Assembly (NCBI RefSeq): GCF_005870025.1
Contig: NZ_VATA01000003.1
Location: 62,001 to 126,000, forward strand
Source: Poseidonocella sp. HB161398
GTDB lineage: Bacteria; Pseudomonadota; Alphaproteobacteria; Rhodobacterales; Rhodobacteraceae
Length of the DNA stretch: 64,000 bases
Direction of reading: 5' to 3'
How positions within the stretch are numbered: position 1 is the first letter of the stretch; each line of letters starts with the position of its first letter. Below are positions 49,925 through 57,774 of this stretch, in pieces. Under the pieces are notes generated by a model that did not search any database, was not told the DNA's origin, and worked only from the letters and a program-made list of their open reading frames with translations. Position numbers and translations under genes: made by a program.

Positions 49925-51283
49925 ATGAGTTTCGATTACGACCTGTTCGTCATTGGCGGCGGCTCCGGCGGCGTGCGCGCGGCGCGCGTGGCGGCGGCAG
50001 AGGGCGCGAAGGTTGGCCTCGCAGAGGAAAGCCGCATGGGCGGCACCTGCGTGATCCGCGGCTGCGTGCCGAAGAAGCTGATGGTCTTCGCCTCCTCCTA
50101 TCCCGGCCACATGTCCGATGCCGCGGCCTATGGCTGGGACGTCACCGCCGGCGGCTTCGACTGGCAGAAATTCAAGGGCCAGCTCGAGACCGAGCTGAAC
50201 CGGCTGGAAGGCGTCTACGAGCGTCTCTTGAACAATTCCGGGGTGGAGTGGTTCAAGCACCGCGCCGTGGTCACCGACGCCCATACCGTGATGCTGGACA
50301 ACGGCGAGTCGAAGACCGCCAAGACCATCCTGATCGCGACCGGCGGCTGGCCCTTCGTGCCGGAATTCCCCGGCCATGAACTCGCCGTCACCTCGAACGA
50401 GATGTTCCATCTCGAGGAGCTGCCGAAGCGCCTGCTGATCGTCGGCGGCGGCTATATCGCCTGCGAATTCGCCGGCATCATGAACGGGCTCGGCGTCGAG
50501 GTGACCCAGTTCTTCCGCGGCGAGCAGATCCTGCGCGGCTTCGACCGCGAGACCGTCGACCTGGTGGCCGAGCAGATGGGCAAGGCGGGGATCGAGCTCT
50601 GCGCCCACACCAACACCGTGTCGATGGAGAAGACCGCGGACGGCATCCTCGTCCACGGCACCGACGGCTCGCAGCGGGTCTTCGACCTCGTCATGTTCGC
50701 GACCGGGCGCAAGCCCAACACCGACAGCCTGGGCCTCTTCGAGCTGGGCATCGAGATGGCCCCGAACGGCGCCATCAAGGTCGACGAGTTCAGCCAGACC
50801 AAGGTCTCGTCGATCTACGCGATCGGCGATGCGACCGACCGCGTCAACCTGACGCCGGTGGCGATCCGCGAGGGCATGGCCTTCGTCGAGACCGTCTTCA
50901 AGGGCAACCCGACGGCGGTCGACCACGACCTGATCCCTTCGGCGATCTTCACCCAGCCCGAGATCGGCACGACCGGCATCTCGGAAGAGGACGCCAAGGC
51001 GCAGGGAATCGCCGTCGACATCTTCACCACCTCCTTCAAGGCGATGCAGTCGGGCTTCGCCGGGCGCGAGGAGCGGGTCTTCATGAAGCTGATCGTCCGC
51101 AAGGAGGATGATGTTGTCCTCGGATGCCACATCGTGGCACCCTCTGCGGGCGAGATGATCCAGCTGGCGGGGATTGCCGTGAAGATGGGAGCGACCAAGG
51201 CCGATTTCGACCGTACCTGCGCGGTGCATCCGACCATGGCGGAGGAGCTGGTGACCATGCGGAACCCGACCCGCAGCGCTTGA
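49925..51283 (+). CDS. gor: glutathione-disulfide reductase
   Basis: A 452-residue flavoprotein disulfide reductase. FAD loop FVIGGGSGGVRAARVAA, redox-active disulfide MGGTCVIRGCVPKKLMV, NAD(P)H-binding RLLIVGGGYIACEFAGI near residue 170, second FAD block VSSIYAIGDATDRVNLTPVA, and C-terminal catalytic His in AVHPTMAEELVTM. It keeps glutathione reduced in the cytoplasm. The AACEEL-type C-terminal sequence and absence of mercury or trypanothione features favour Gor. Same operon direction as rpiA and hflKC. Confidence 0.95.
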   Translation: MSFDYDLFVIGGGSGGVRAARVAAAEGAKVGLAEESRMGGTCVIRGCVPKKLMVFASSYPGHMSDAAAYGWDVTAGGFDWQKFKGQLETELNRLEGVYERLLNNSGVEWFKHRAVVTDAHTVMLDNGESKTAKTILIATGGWPFVPEFPGHELAVTSNEMFHLEELPKRLLIVGGGYIACEFAGIMNGLGVEVTQFFRGEQILRGFDRETVDLVAEQMGKAGIELCAHTNTVSMEKTADGILVHGTDGSQRVFDLVMFATGRKPNTDSLGLFELGIEMAPNGAIKVDEFSQTKVSSIYAIGDATDRVNLTPVAIREGMAFVETVFKGNPTAVDHDLIPSAIFTQPEIGTTGISEEDAKAQGIAVDIFTTSFKAMQSGFAGREERVFMKLIVRKEDDVVLGCHIVAPSAGEMIQLAGIAVKMGATKADFDRTCAVHPTMAEELVTMRNPTRSA

Positions 51284-51345
51284 ATCCGCGGGCGGCGATC
51301 CGCATTTCTCTCAAGAACGTGATAGAACACGGGGAAGTATCACAT

Positions 51346-52488
51346 ATGGCAAATTCCGGAGGACCCTGGGGCGGCGGCAACCGCGGCTCGGGAGGGGGGA
51401 ACGACAACCGCGGCGGAGGCCGGAAGCCCGGCGGAGACGGGTCCCAGATCCCGGAGATCGACGAGATCATGAAGAAGGGGCAGGAACAGCTCCGCGTGAT
51501 CCTCGGCGGCCGCGGCGGCAAGGGCGGCGGCAATGGCGGCGGCTTCGGCGGCGGCGGGTTCAAGATGAACCGCGGCACCTGGGGGCTGGTCGGCGTGGCC
51601 GTTCTGGGCTTCTGGCTCTACAATTCGCTCTACACGGTCCGTCCGGAAGAGAACTCGGTGGAGCTCTTCCTCGGCAAGTACAGCCAGACCGGCACCGAGG
51701 GCCTGAACTTCGCGCCCTGGCCCTTCGTCACCCATGAGGTCATCCCGGTCTCGGTCGAACGCGTCGAGGAGCTGGGCGTCGGCCGCAGCCGCGCGCGCGG
51801 CGACGACGATGGCGGGCTGATGCTGACCACCGACGAGGCGGTCGTGGATATCGACTACCAGGTGGTCTGGAACGTCACCGACGCGGCGGCCTTCCTGTTC
51901 AACCTGCGCGATCCGCAGATGACCGTGCGCGCCGTGTCCGAATCGGCGATGCGCGAGATCATCGCCCAGTCCGAGCTGGCGCCGATCCTGAACCGCGACC
52001 GCGGGCTGATCCAGGACATGGCGCACGAGCTGATCCAGGCGACGCTCGACAGCTACGGGGCGGGGATCAACATCGTCCGGGTCAACCTCGACAAGGCCGA
52101 CCCGCCCGAGGAGGTCATCGACAGCTTCCGCGAGGTCCAGGCGGCCGAGCAGGAGCGCGACCGGCTCCAGCGCCAGGCCGATGCCTATGCCAACCGGGTG
52201 CTCGCAGGCGCGCGCGGCGAGTCCGCGCAGCTGGTCGAGGAAGCCGAAGGCTACCGCGCCCGCGTGATCAACGAGGCCCAGGGCGAGGCCAGCCGCTTCA
52301 GCGCGGTTCTGGAACAGTACCGCCTGGCCCCCGACGTCACCCGCGAGCGCCTCTATCTGGAAACGATGGAGAAGGTGCTCGGCGACGTGGACAAGGTCCT
52401 GCTCGACCCGGCCCTGGCCGGCGAGGGCGGCAGCGGGGTCGTGCCCTACCTGCCGCTGAACGAGCTGCGGCGCCCGGACAGCCAGTGA
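51346..52488 (+). CDS. hflK: FtsH protease activity modulator HflK
   Basis: A 380-residue SPFH/prohibitin-family protein. A Gly/Asn-rich cytoplasmic N-terminus (residues 1-72) precedes one membrane helix at about 75-95 (TWGLVGVAVLGFWLYNSLY); then the periplasmic band-7 domain: VRPEENSVELFLGKYSQTG, LMLTTDEAVVDIDYQVVWNV, AEQERDRLQRQADAYANRVL, and ELRRPDSQ at the end. With HflC it forms the large HflKC cage that surrounds and limits FtsH. ATG 51346 follows a weak GGGGAAG; 13 bases separate it from hflC. Confidence 0.94.
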   Translation: MANSGGPWGGGNRGSGGGNDNRGGGRKPGGDGSQIPEIDEIMKKGQEQLRVILGGRGGKGGGNGGGFGGGGFKMNRGTWGLVGVAVLGFWLYNSLYTVRPEENSVELFLGKYSQTGTEGLNFAPWPFVTHEVIPVSVERVEELGVGRSRARGDDDGGLMLTTDEAVVDIDYQVVWNVTDAAAFLFNLRDPQMTVRAVSESAMREIIAQSELAPILNRDRGLIQDMAHELIQATLDSYGAGINIVRVNLDKADPPEEVIDSFREVQAAEQERDRLQRQADAYANRVLAGARGESAQLVEEAEGYRARVINEAQGEASRFSAVLEQYRLAPDVTRERLYLETMEKVLGDVDKVLLDPALAGEGGSGVVPYLPLNELRRPDSQ

Positions 52489-52501
52489 GGAAGACGGACC
52501 A

Positions 52502-53377
52502 ATGACCAAGATCCACTACATCATCATCGGTGCCGTCATCGCCGTCGTGCTGCTCTCCTCGTCGGTCTTCATCGTCGACGAACGGGAAAAGGCGCTGGTG
52601 CTGCGCTTCGGCCAGATCCAGTCGGTCAAGGAAGACCCGGGCCTGGCCTTCAAATGGCCCTTCATCAACGAGGTCGTGCGCTATGACGACCGCATCCTGT
52701 CGCTCGACACCACCACGATCGAGGTGACACCCTCGGATGACCGCCGCCTGGTGGTCGACGCCTTCGCGCGCTACCGGATCGCCGATCCGCGCCAGTTCCG
52801 CGAAGCGATCGGCACCGGCAGCCTGGCCACCGCCGAGAGCCGCCTCGAGGGCATCATCAACCCGCAGATCCGCGCCATCCTGGGCCAGGACGGCGTGACC
52901 TCGAACACGATCCTCTCCGAGGACCGGGCCGGGCTGATGCAGCAGATCACCGACGCCTCGCGCACCCGCGCGCAGTCGCTCGGGCTCGAGGTGCTGGACG
53001 TGCGGCTGAAGCAGACCAACCTGCCGGAGCAGAACCTGGAGGCGACCTTCGCCCGGATGCGCGCCGAGCGCGAGCGCGAGGCGGCCGACGAGATCGCCCG
53101 CGGCGAGGAAGCTGCCCAGCGGGTCCGCGCCCAGGCCGACCGGACGGTGGTGGAGATCACCTCCGAGGCGCGGCGCGAGGCGGAGATCACCCGGGGCGAG
53201 GCCGATGCCGAGCGCAACGGCATCTATGCCGAGGCCTATGGCCAGGACGAGGACTTCTTCCGCTTCTACCGCTCGCTGACTGCCTATGAGCGGGCGCTGA
53301 AATCCGGGAATTCCTCGCTGGTGATCACCCCGGACAGCGAGTTCTTCGACTATCTCGGCAGCCCGCAGGGGCGCTGA
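52502..53377 (+). CDS. hflC: FtsH protease activity modulator HflC
   Basis: A 291-residue SPFH protein. N-terminal membrane helix (residues 6-25, YIIIGAVIAVVLLSSSVFIV), then VDEREKALVLRFGQIQSVKE, RILSLDTTTIEVTPSDDRRL and VVDAFARYRIADPRQF, a long Arg/Glu/Ala helix (about 180-240) and the end FRFYRSLTAYERALKSGNSS, LVITPDSEFFDYL. Partner of HflK. Its TGA overlaps the ATG of the next gene by one base. Confidence 0.95.
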   Translation: MTKIHYIIIGAVIAVVLLSSSVFIVDEREKALVLRFGQIQSVKEDPGLAFKWPFINEVVRYDDRILSLDTTTIEVTPSDDRRLVVDAFARYRIADPRQFREAIGTGSLATAESRLEGIINPQIRAILGQDGVTSNTILSEDRAGLMQQITDASRTRAQSLGLEVLDVRLKQTNLPEQNLEATFARMRAEREREAADEIARGEEAAQRVRAQADRTVVEITSEARREAEITRGEADAERNGIYAEAYGQDEDFFRFYRSLTAYERALKSGNSSLVITPDSEFFDYLGSPQGR

Positions 53378-53571
53378 TGTCGGTTCTGCTGACCGCGATC
53401 GGCTTCGTGCTGGTCTTCGAGGGGCTGGTCTTCGCGCTGTTCCCCTCGCGGCTGGAGGATCTGATCGAGACCCTGTCGCGCCTCACGATCGAGGCGCGCC
53501 GGGGGATCGGCCTGGGCGCGGTGGCGGCGGGGGTCCTGCTCCTGTGGCTGGTGCGCAGCCTCGGCGGCTGA
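53377..53571 (+). CDS. DUF2065 small membrane protein
   Basis: A 64-residue protein with two helices, residues 3-22 (VLLTAIGFVLVFEGLVFALF) and 44-60 (GLGAVAAGVLLLWLVRS), and a connecting FPSRLEDLIETLSRL segment typical of DUF2065. It is coupled to hflC by a TGATG overlap. In many relatives the next gene encodes a Deg/HtrA protease; here a terminator and repeats follow. Confidence 0.87.
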   Translation: MSVLLTAIGFVLVFEGLVFALFPSRLEDLIETLSRLTIEARRGIGLGAVAAGVLLLWLVRSLGG

Positions 53572-53600
53572 GCGGTCCGGCAGGATCGGGAAATGACAGG

Positions 53601-53627
53601 ACGGGCGCTCTTCGGGGCGCCCGTTTT
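53601..53627 (+). terminator. terminator of the hflK-hflC-DUF2065 transcript
   Basis: An 8-bp stem ACGGGCGC / GCGCCCGT with an 8-base loop, followed by TTTT, 30 bases after the DUF2065 stop. Confidence 0.75.
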
Positions 53628-53655
53628 CCGTTGGGGCCGGGACACGCGGCCCATG

Positions 53656-54085
53656 CCGGACCCGGCTGCCGCTGCGCCCGGAGGCCCGGCCGGTCGCGGT
53701 CCGGCCAGTGCGCTGCGGCGAGGGCGGTGCGGTCGGCTGCGGGGCGGAAATGCGGGATCGGGAATTGCGGCGGAGACAGGGCCGTCTGCCGCATCTGCCG
53801 CTCTGGGCGTACGCCGCGCGTGGCCACCGACCGGTCAGGGCGCTGCTGCGGGGCGCGGTCGGTGCATGAGCAGCCGGGCCGCGGAGCTGCGGCGTGGCTG
53901 CCGGACCCGGCTGCCGCTGTGCCCGGAGGCCAAGTGAGGCCGCGGTCCGGCCAGTGCGCTGCGGCGAGGGCGGTGCGGTCGGAGGGGCTGGCTGGAGATT
54001 CGCGGTGGCGGCGTGGCTTTGGCGGACCCTGGCCTGGAGGCCGGGTGTGGCCGCGGTCCGGCCAGTGCGCTGCAGAGAGGGGGGG
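53656..54085. repeat. three imperfect direct repeats in a gene-free junction
   Basis: Copy 1 (53656-53736) and copy 2 (53901-53982) are about 81 bases each and share CCGGACCCGGCTGCCGCTG at one end and a roughly 40-base block beginning GCGGTCCGGCCAGTGCGCTG at the other. Copy 3 (54022-54080) is shorter and diverges after the GTGCGCTGC core. The whole interval 53572-54181 has no convincing gene on either strand; open frames here are merely repeat translations such as AAHWPDR. Confidence 0.85.
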
Positions 54086-54181
54086 CGGCTGGGGAGCTGG
54101 CACGCTGAGCGGGGCTCTGCGGCAGAGCGGCGGCCGCCGCAGCGGGCGGCCGGGAGGGGGCGCGGGGGCGCCCCCGGGGGA

Positions 54182-54529
54182 TCACATGCCGGGCAGTTTC
54201 ATGTCGGCGGGCAGGCCCATGCTCTCGGCAAGCTTGCCCATCTCGGACTGGGCGCGCTGCGCGGCGCGGGCCTGGGTGTCCTTGATCGCGGCCAGGATCA
54301 GGTCCTCGGCCATTTCCTTGTCCTCGGGGGAGAAGACCTTCGGGTCGATCTCAAGGCTCTTGAGCTCGCCCTTGGCGGTGGCGGTGGCGCGGACCAGCCC
54401 GGCCCCGGCCTCGCCCTCGACGATGATCGTGTCGAGCTCGTCCTGCAGGGCAGCCATCTTCGACTGCATCTCCTGCGCGGCCTTCATCATCTTGCCCATG
54501 TCGCCGAGGGCGCCCAGACCTTTCAGCAT
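54182..54529 (-). CDS. ybaB: YbaB/EbfC family nucleoid-associated protein
   Basis: A 115-residue DNA-binding protein. MLKGLGALGDMGKMMKAAQE, a long helix with MQSKMAALQDELDTIIVEGE, then GLVRATATAKGELKSLEIDP and LILAAIKDTQARAAQRAQSE, as in YbaB. Dimers bind DNA without strong sequence preference. It follows dnaX by 73 bases, the common dnaX-ybaB(-recR) order, but recR is not present downstream. Confidence 0.94.
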   Translation of the reverse strand: MLKGLGALGDMGKMMKAAQEMQSKMAALQDELDTIIVEGEAGAGLVRATATAKGELKSLEIDPKVFSPEDKEMAEDLILAAIKDTQARAAQRAQSEMGKLAESMGLPADMKLPGM

Positions 54530-54602
54530 CGCGGTTCTCCCGTGTTTCGCGTGTTCCGGCCGGATCTAGGGACTCGCGCGATCCGGCACAAGCGCCAAGC
54601 GC

Positions 54603-56369
54603 TCATTCCGATTCGAAGGGATCCCAGTCCTCGTCGACTTCCTCGATCTCCGGCAGCGCCTCGGCGGCGGCTGCCTCCTCGGGGGTGGCGACGGGCAGGA
54701 TCTCGACCAGCCGCGCCCCGGGCAGCGCCGAGAGCACCGCGGCGATGCCGGGATGGGCCCGGGCATGGTCGAGCGCGCGGGACTTCTCGGCGTCGCGCGC
54801 CTCGGCCACGGTCGGACGGCCGCCCTCGTTGGAGACGGTGACGGCCCAGCGGGCGCTGGTCCATTGCTGCAGCCGCGTGCCGAGCTTGGCCGCCAGGTCG
54901 CGCGCGGCGCCCGGGGCGGGGGTGAACTCGATCCGGCCGGGGCTGTAGGAGACCAGGCGGATGCCGGTCTCGGCCTCGACCAGGAGATGCATGTCGCGTT
55001 TCTCGCGGATCAGCTCCAGCACGGCGTCGAAGGTCGGAAAGGCGGCCAGCGCCGTGGCGGGCCGGGCGGCGGGCTGGGCCATGGCGGCGCTGCCGCCGCC
55101 GGACATGCGCACCGGCTGGGCGGCGGCGGGGGTCCCGGCGCGCGCGCCCTGGCCTGCCGGGGCGGGGGCCGGGCTGCCGGGCTGCGGCGCGGGGGCCGGG
55201 GCGGGCATCGACTGCAGCTTGCGGATCAGCTCGTCGGGCGGCGGCAGGTCGGCGACATGGGTCAGCCGGATCACCGCCATCTCGGCGGCCATCATCGCAT
55301 TCGGCGCGGCGGCGACTTCCTCCAGCGCCTTCAGCAGCATCTGCCACATCCGCGTCAGCGCGCGCATCGGCAGCCGGCCGGCCAGCTCGGCGCCGCGGGC
55401 GCGCTCGTCCGGCGGCAGGGTCGGATCCTCGGCCGCCTCGGGGGTGATCTTGATGACCGAGAGCCAGTGGGTGATCTCGGCCAGGTCGCGCATCACCGCC
55501 ATCGGATCGGCGCCGTCGGCATATTGCTGCGCCAGCTCGGCCAGCGCCTCGGCGGCGCGGCCGCCCATGATCATGTCGAAGAGGTCGAGCACCCGGCCGC
55601 GATCGGCGAGGCCGAGCATCGCGCGGACCTGCTCGGCCGTGGTCGCGCCCGCGCCGTGGCTGATCGACTGGTCGAGCAGCGAGGTCGCGTCGCGGGCCGA
55701 GCCCTCGGCGGCGCGCACGATCAGCGCCAGCGCGTCCTCGCCGATCTCGGCGCCTTCCGAGGCGGCGATCCGCGCAAGCATCGCCATCATCACCTCGGGC
55801 TCGATCCGGCGCAGGTCGAAGCGCTGGCAGCGACTGAGCACGGTGACCGGGACCTTGTTGATCTCGGTGGTGGCGAAGATGAATTTCACGTGGGCCGGCG
55901 GTTCTTCCAGCGTCTTGAGGAGCGCGTTGAACGCGCTCTTCGAGAGCATGTGGACCTCGTCGATGATGAAGATCTTGTAGCGCGCCTGCGAGGGCGCATA
56001 GGCGACGGTGTCGAGCACCATCGAGCGGATGTCGTCGATGCCGGTATTGGAGGCCGCGTCCATCTCCAGCACGTCGACATGGCGGCCCTCGGAGATCGCG
56101 CGGCAATGCTCGCAGCGGCCGCAGGGCTGGGTGGTGGGACCGCCCTGGCCGTCGGCGCCGATGCAGTTCATGCCCTTGGCGATGATCCGCGCGGTCGTCG
56201 TCTTGCCGGTGCCGCGGATGCCGGTCATGATGAAGGCCTGCGCGATCCGCCCCGCCTGGAAGGCGTTCTTCAGCGTGCGGACCATGGCCTCCTGGCCCAT
56301 CAGGTCGTCGAAGGTCTCGGGGCGGTACTTGCGCGCCAGCACGCGGTAGCCCTGATCGGTGTCGCTCAT
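54603..56369 (-). CDS. dnaX: DNA polymerase III subunits gamma/tau
   Basis: A 588-residue clamp-loader ATPase. YRVLARKYRPETFDDLMGQE, Walker A GIRGTGKTTTARIIAKG near residue 45, zinc cysteines CGRCEHCRAI near 80, Walker B FIIDEVHMLSKSAFNALLKT near 125, sensor FATTEINKVPVTVLSRCQRF, domain III to about 375, a Pro/Ala linker (about 385-435), and a C-terminal tau region ending WDPFESE. No A-rich frameshift signal for a gamma form was seen. Start ATG 56369 has AGGACAGGG upstream; the longer ATG 56399 lacks homology. Confidence 0.95.
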   Translation of the reverse strand: MSDTDQGYRVLARKYRPETFDDLMGQEAMVRTLKNAFQAGRIAQAFIMTGIRGTGKTTTARIIAKGMNCIGADGQGGPTTQPCGRCEHCRAISEGRHVDVLEMDAASNTGIDDIRSMVLDTVAYAPSQARYKIFIIDEVHMLSKSAFNALLKTLEEPPAHVKFIFATTEINKVPVTVLSRCQRFDLRRIEPEVMMAMLARIAASEGAEIGEDALALIVRAAEGSARDATSLLDQSISHGAGATTAEQVRAMLGLADRGRVLDLFDMIMGGRAAEALAELAQQYADGADPMAVMRDLAEITHWLSVIKITPEAAEDPTLPPDERARGAELAGRLPMRALTRMWQMLLKALEEVAAAPNAMMAAEMAVIRLTHVADLPPPDELIRKLQSMPAPAPAPQPGSPAPAPAGQGARAGTPAAAQPVRMSGGGSAAMAQPAARPATALAAFPTFDAVLELIREKRDMHLLVEAETGIRLVSYSPGRIEFTPAPGAARDLAAKLGTRLQQWTSARWAVTVSNEGGRPTVAEARDAEKSRALDHARAHPGIAAVLSALPGARLVEILPVATPEEAAAAEALPEIEEVDEDWDPFESE

Positions 56370-56462
56370 GCCCTGTCCTGTCCGATGCCGTCGGTGCACC
56401 CTAGTCGCTGCGCCGGGCCGGGTCCAGTCCCGGGCAGGGGGGCGGGGGCAGGGGGTTAGGGC

Positions 56463-56756
56463 TCAGCCGAAGAGCCGCCCGAAGGCCATGGCCGCGCCCG
56501 CGTCGCCGCTGACCTTGAGCCGGCCCAGCATCACCGCCTTGACCGGGCCGAGCCCGCCCTCGAGGATGCTGCCGAACGTGTCGGGCGTGCCGATGATGGC
56601 GCAGTCCGCGCGGTCGTCGCTGCGATAGGCGCGGGTGCCGGTGATCAGGATATTGCCCGCGCCGCGGATCCGCAGGCTGACGGATTTCTCCATCGGCTGG
56701 TGCTGCAGCTTCAGGTTGAGGGCCTCGAGCAGCCCTTCGAGGATGTTGCGCTCCAT
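56463..56756 (-). CDS. SCP2 sterol-binding-domain protein
   Basis: A 97-residue protein. MERNILEGLLEALNLKLQHQ, VSLRIRGAGNILITG, CAIIGTPDTFGSILEGGLGP and the end LKVSGDAGAAMAFGRLFG follow the SCP2/UbiJ-like lipid-binding fold (the ...LKVxGDxGxAMxxxxLF tail is typical). It likely binds a hydrophobic ligand in the cytoplasm; function unknown. ATG 56756 has GGGAGGGG 6 bases upstream; ATG 56771 is an alternative. Upstream of dnaX in the same direction. Confidence 0.82.
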   Translation of the reverse strand: MERNILEGLLEALNLKLQHQPMEKSVSLRIRGAGNILITGTRAYRSDDRADCAIIGTPDTFGSILEGGLGPVKAVMLGRLKVSGDAGAAMAFGRLFG

Positions 56757-56867
56757 CTGGTCCCCTCCCATGCGCGTCCGCAGCCAGCTTGCGCGCAGGC
56801 GCGCGCCGGTAAAGCGGAGCGTCGCGTCACGCCGCGGATTACATGGCGGAAACATGGGGGGTGTGGT

Positions 56868-56961
56868 GAGAGGCTGGACAACGACCCAAGCGGGGCTCGT
56901 TACGGCTGCTTCCTTCCGGACCTGACCGGGTTGGCGAGGTGCCTGCCCGCGCCAACCTCTC
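56868..56961 (-). ncRNA. ffs: signal recognition particle RNA, small bacterial (4.5S) type
   Basis: The minus strand contains GGTCAGGTCCGGAAGGAAGC at 56909-56928, the universally conserved Ffh-binding loop and asymmetric bulge of SRP RNA. The ends GAGAGGTTGG (5') and CCAGCCTCTC (3') pair, giving a single hairpin of about 94 nucleotides as in other alphaproteobacteria. It scaffolds Ffh/FtsY targeting of membrane proteins. End points are set by the pairing and could be off by a few bases. Confidence 0.95.
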
Positions 56962-56968
56962 GAGCGGT

Positions 56969-56997
56969 CATCTACGTGCTCGCGGCGCGGGGTTCAA
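56969..56997 (-). promoter_or_regulatory. putative promoter of the SRP RNA gene
   Basis: On the minus strand TTGAAC (56997-56992), 17-base spacer, TAGATG (56974-56969), then 7 bases to the predicted RNA 5' end at 56961. Spacing is ideal; box matches are moderate. Confidence 0.5.
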
Positions 56998-57034
56998 CCC
57001 CCCTGCGCCGGGAAAGGCGGGCTCTTGCGGGCCG

Positions 57035-57056
57035 TATGTGTTCACCTATGCACATA
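57035..57056. promoter_or_regulatory. possible operator palindrome upstream of the FMN reductase gene
   Basis: Perfect inverted repeat TATGTG / CACATA with a 10-base spacer, within an AT-rich region 74 bases before the gene at 57130. A TTTCTT and TATCTA pair (57065-57092) just downstream could be the promoter. Which regulator binds is unknown. Confidence 0.35.
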
Positions 57057-57129
57057 AGTTACGGTTTCTTTCAAGAATTATGCGTTTATCTATAGGGAGA
57101 ACAGAAACAGCCGCTTCGAGGAGAGGGAC

Positions 57130-57672
57130 ATGAAAACCGTTGCCGTACTGACCGGCTCGCTGCGCCGGGACTCGCTCAACCGCAAATTCGCCGAGGCGCT
57201 TGCCCGGCAGGCCGGGGACCGGCTGGAGTTCCGCTTCGTCGATATCGACCTGCCGCTCTACAACGAGGATCTCTGGGAGACCCCGCCGGAGAAGGTCCTG
57301 GCGATGAAGGCCGCCGTCGAGGAGGCCGATGCCGTGCTGATGGTGACGCCGGAATACAACCGCTTCTTCTCGCCCGCGCTGAAGAACGCGATCGACTGGG
57401 GCACCCGTCCGCGGGGCCGCAATTCCTGGGCCGGGAAGCCCGCCGCCGCGATCGGCTCCACCCCCGGGGCGCTCGGGGCGCTGGCGGCGGTGCTCGCGCT
57501 TTCCAGCCAGATGAGCGTGGTCGGCATGACCGTGATGGCCCAGCCCGGCGTCTACATGAGCCTGCGCGAGGACAGTTTCGACGCCGGGGGCGGGATTGCC
57601 GATCCGGGCACGCGGGGGTTCCTCGACAGCTTCCTCGACGCCTTCGCGGACTGGGCTGCAACCAAGGGGTGA
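57130..57672 (+). CDS. NAD(P)H-dependent FMN reductase (ChrR/YieF-like)
   Basis: A 180-residue flavodoxin-fold oxidoreductase. TGSLRRDSLNRKFAEAL binds the FMN phosphate, and PEYNRFFSPALKNAIDW with GSTPGALGALAAV near residue 115 are the family hallmarks. Relatives reduce quinones, chromate or azo compounds, often as a defence against electrophiles. It is monocistronic, with GAGGAGAGGG as RBS and its own AT-rich upstream region carrying a palindrome. The electron acceptor in the cell is unknown. Confidence 0.88.
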   Translation: MKTVAVLTGSLRRDSLNRKFAEALARQAGDRLEFRFVDIDLPLYNEDLWETPPEKVLAMKAAVEEADAVLMVTPEYNRFFSPALKNAIDWGTRPRGRNSWAGKPAAAIGSTPGALGALAAVLALSSQMSVVGMTVMAQPGVYMSLREDSFDAGGGIADPGTRGFLDSFLDAFADWAATKG

Positions 57673-57774
57673 AGCCGGGCGGCATTCCGCCGTCTTCACC
57701 GCAACGTCATACCAGATAGAAGGAATTTCCTGTAGGCTGGCGCTCGTGCAGAGGAACAGCAGAGGTGTGTTCAG

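Noticed and set aside
53483-54103. A minus-strand frame with repeated AAHWPDR segments in the hflC-ybaB junction
   Set aside because: The repeats are translations of the DNA direct repeats; composition is abnormal, there is no RBS, and it overlaps the end of DUF2065.
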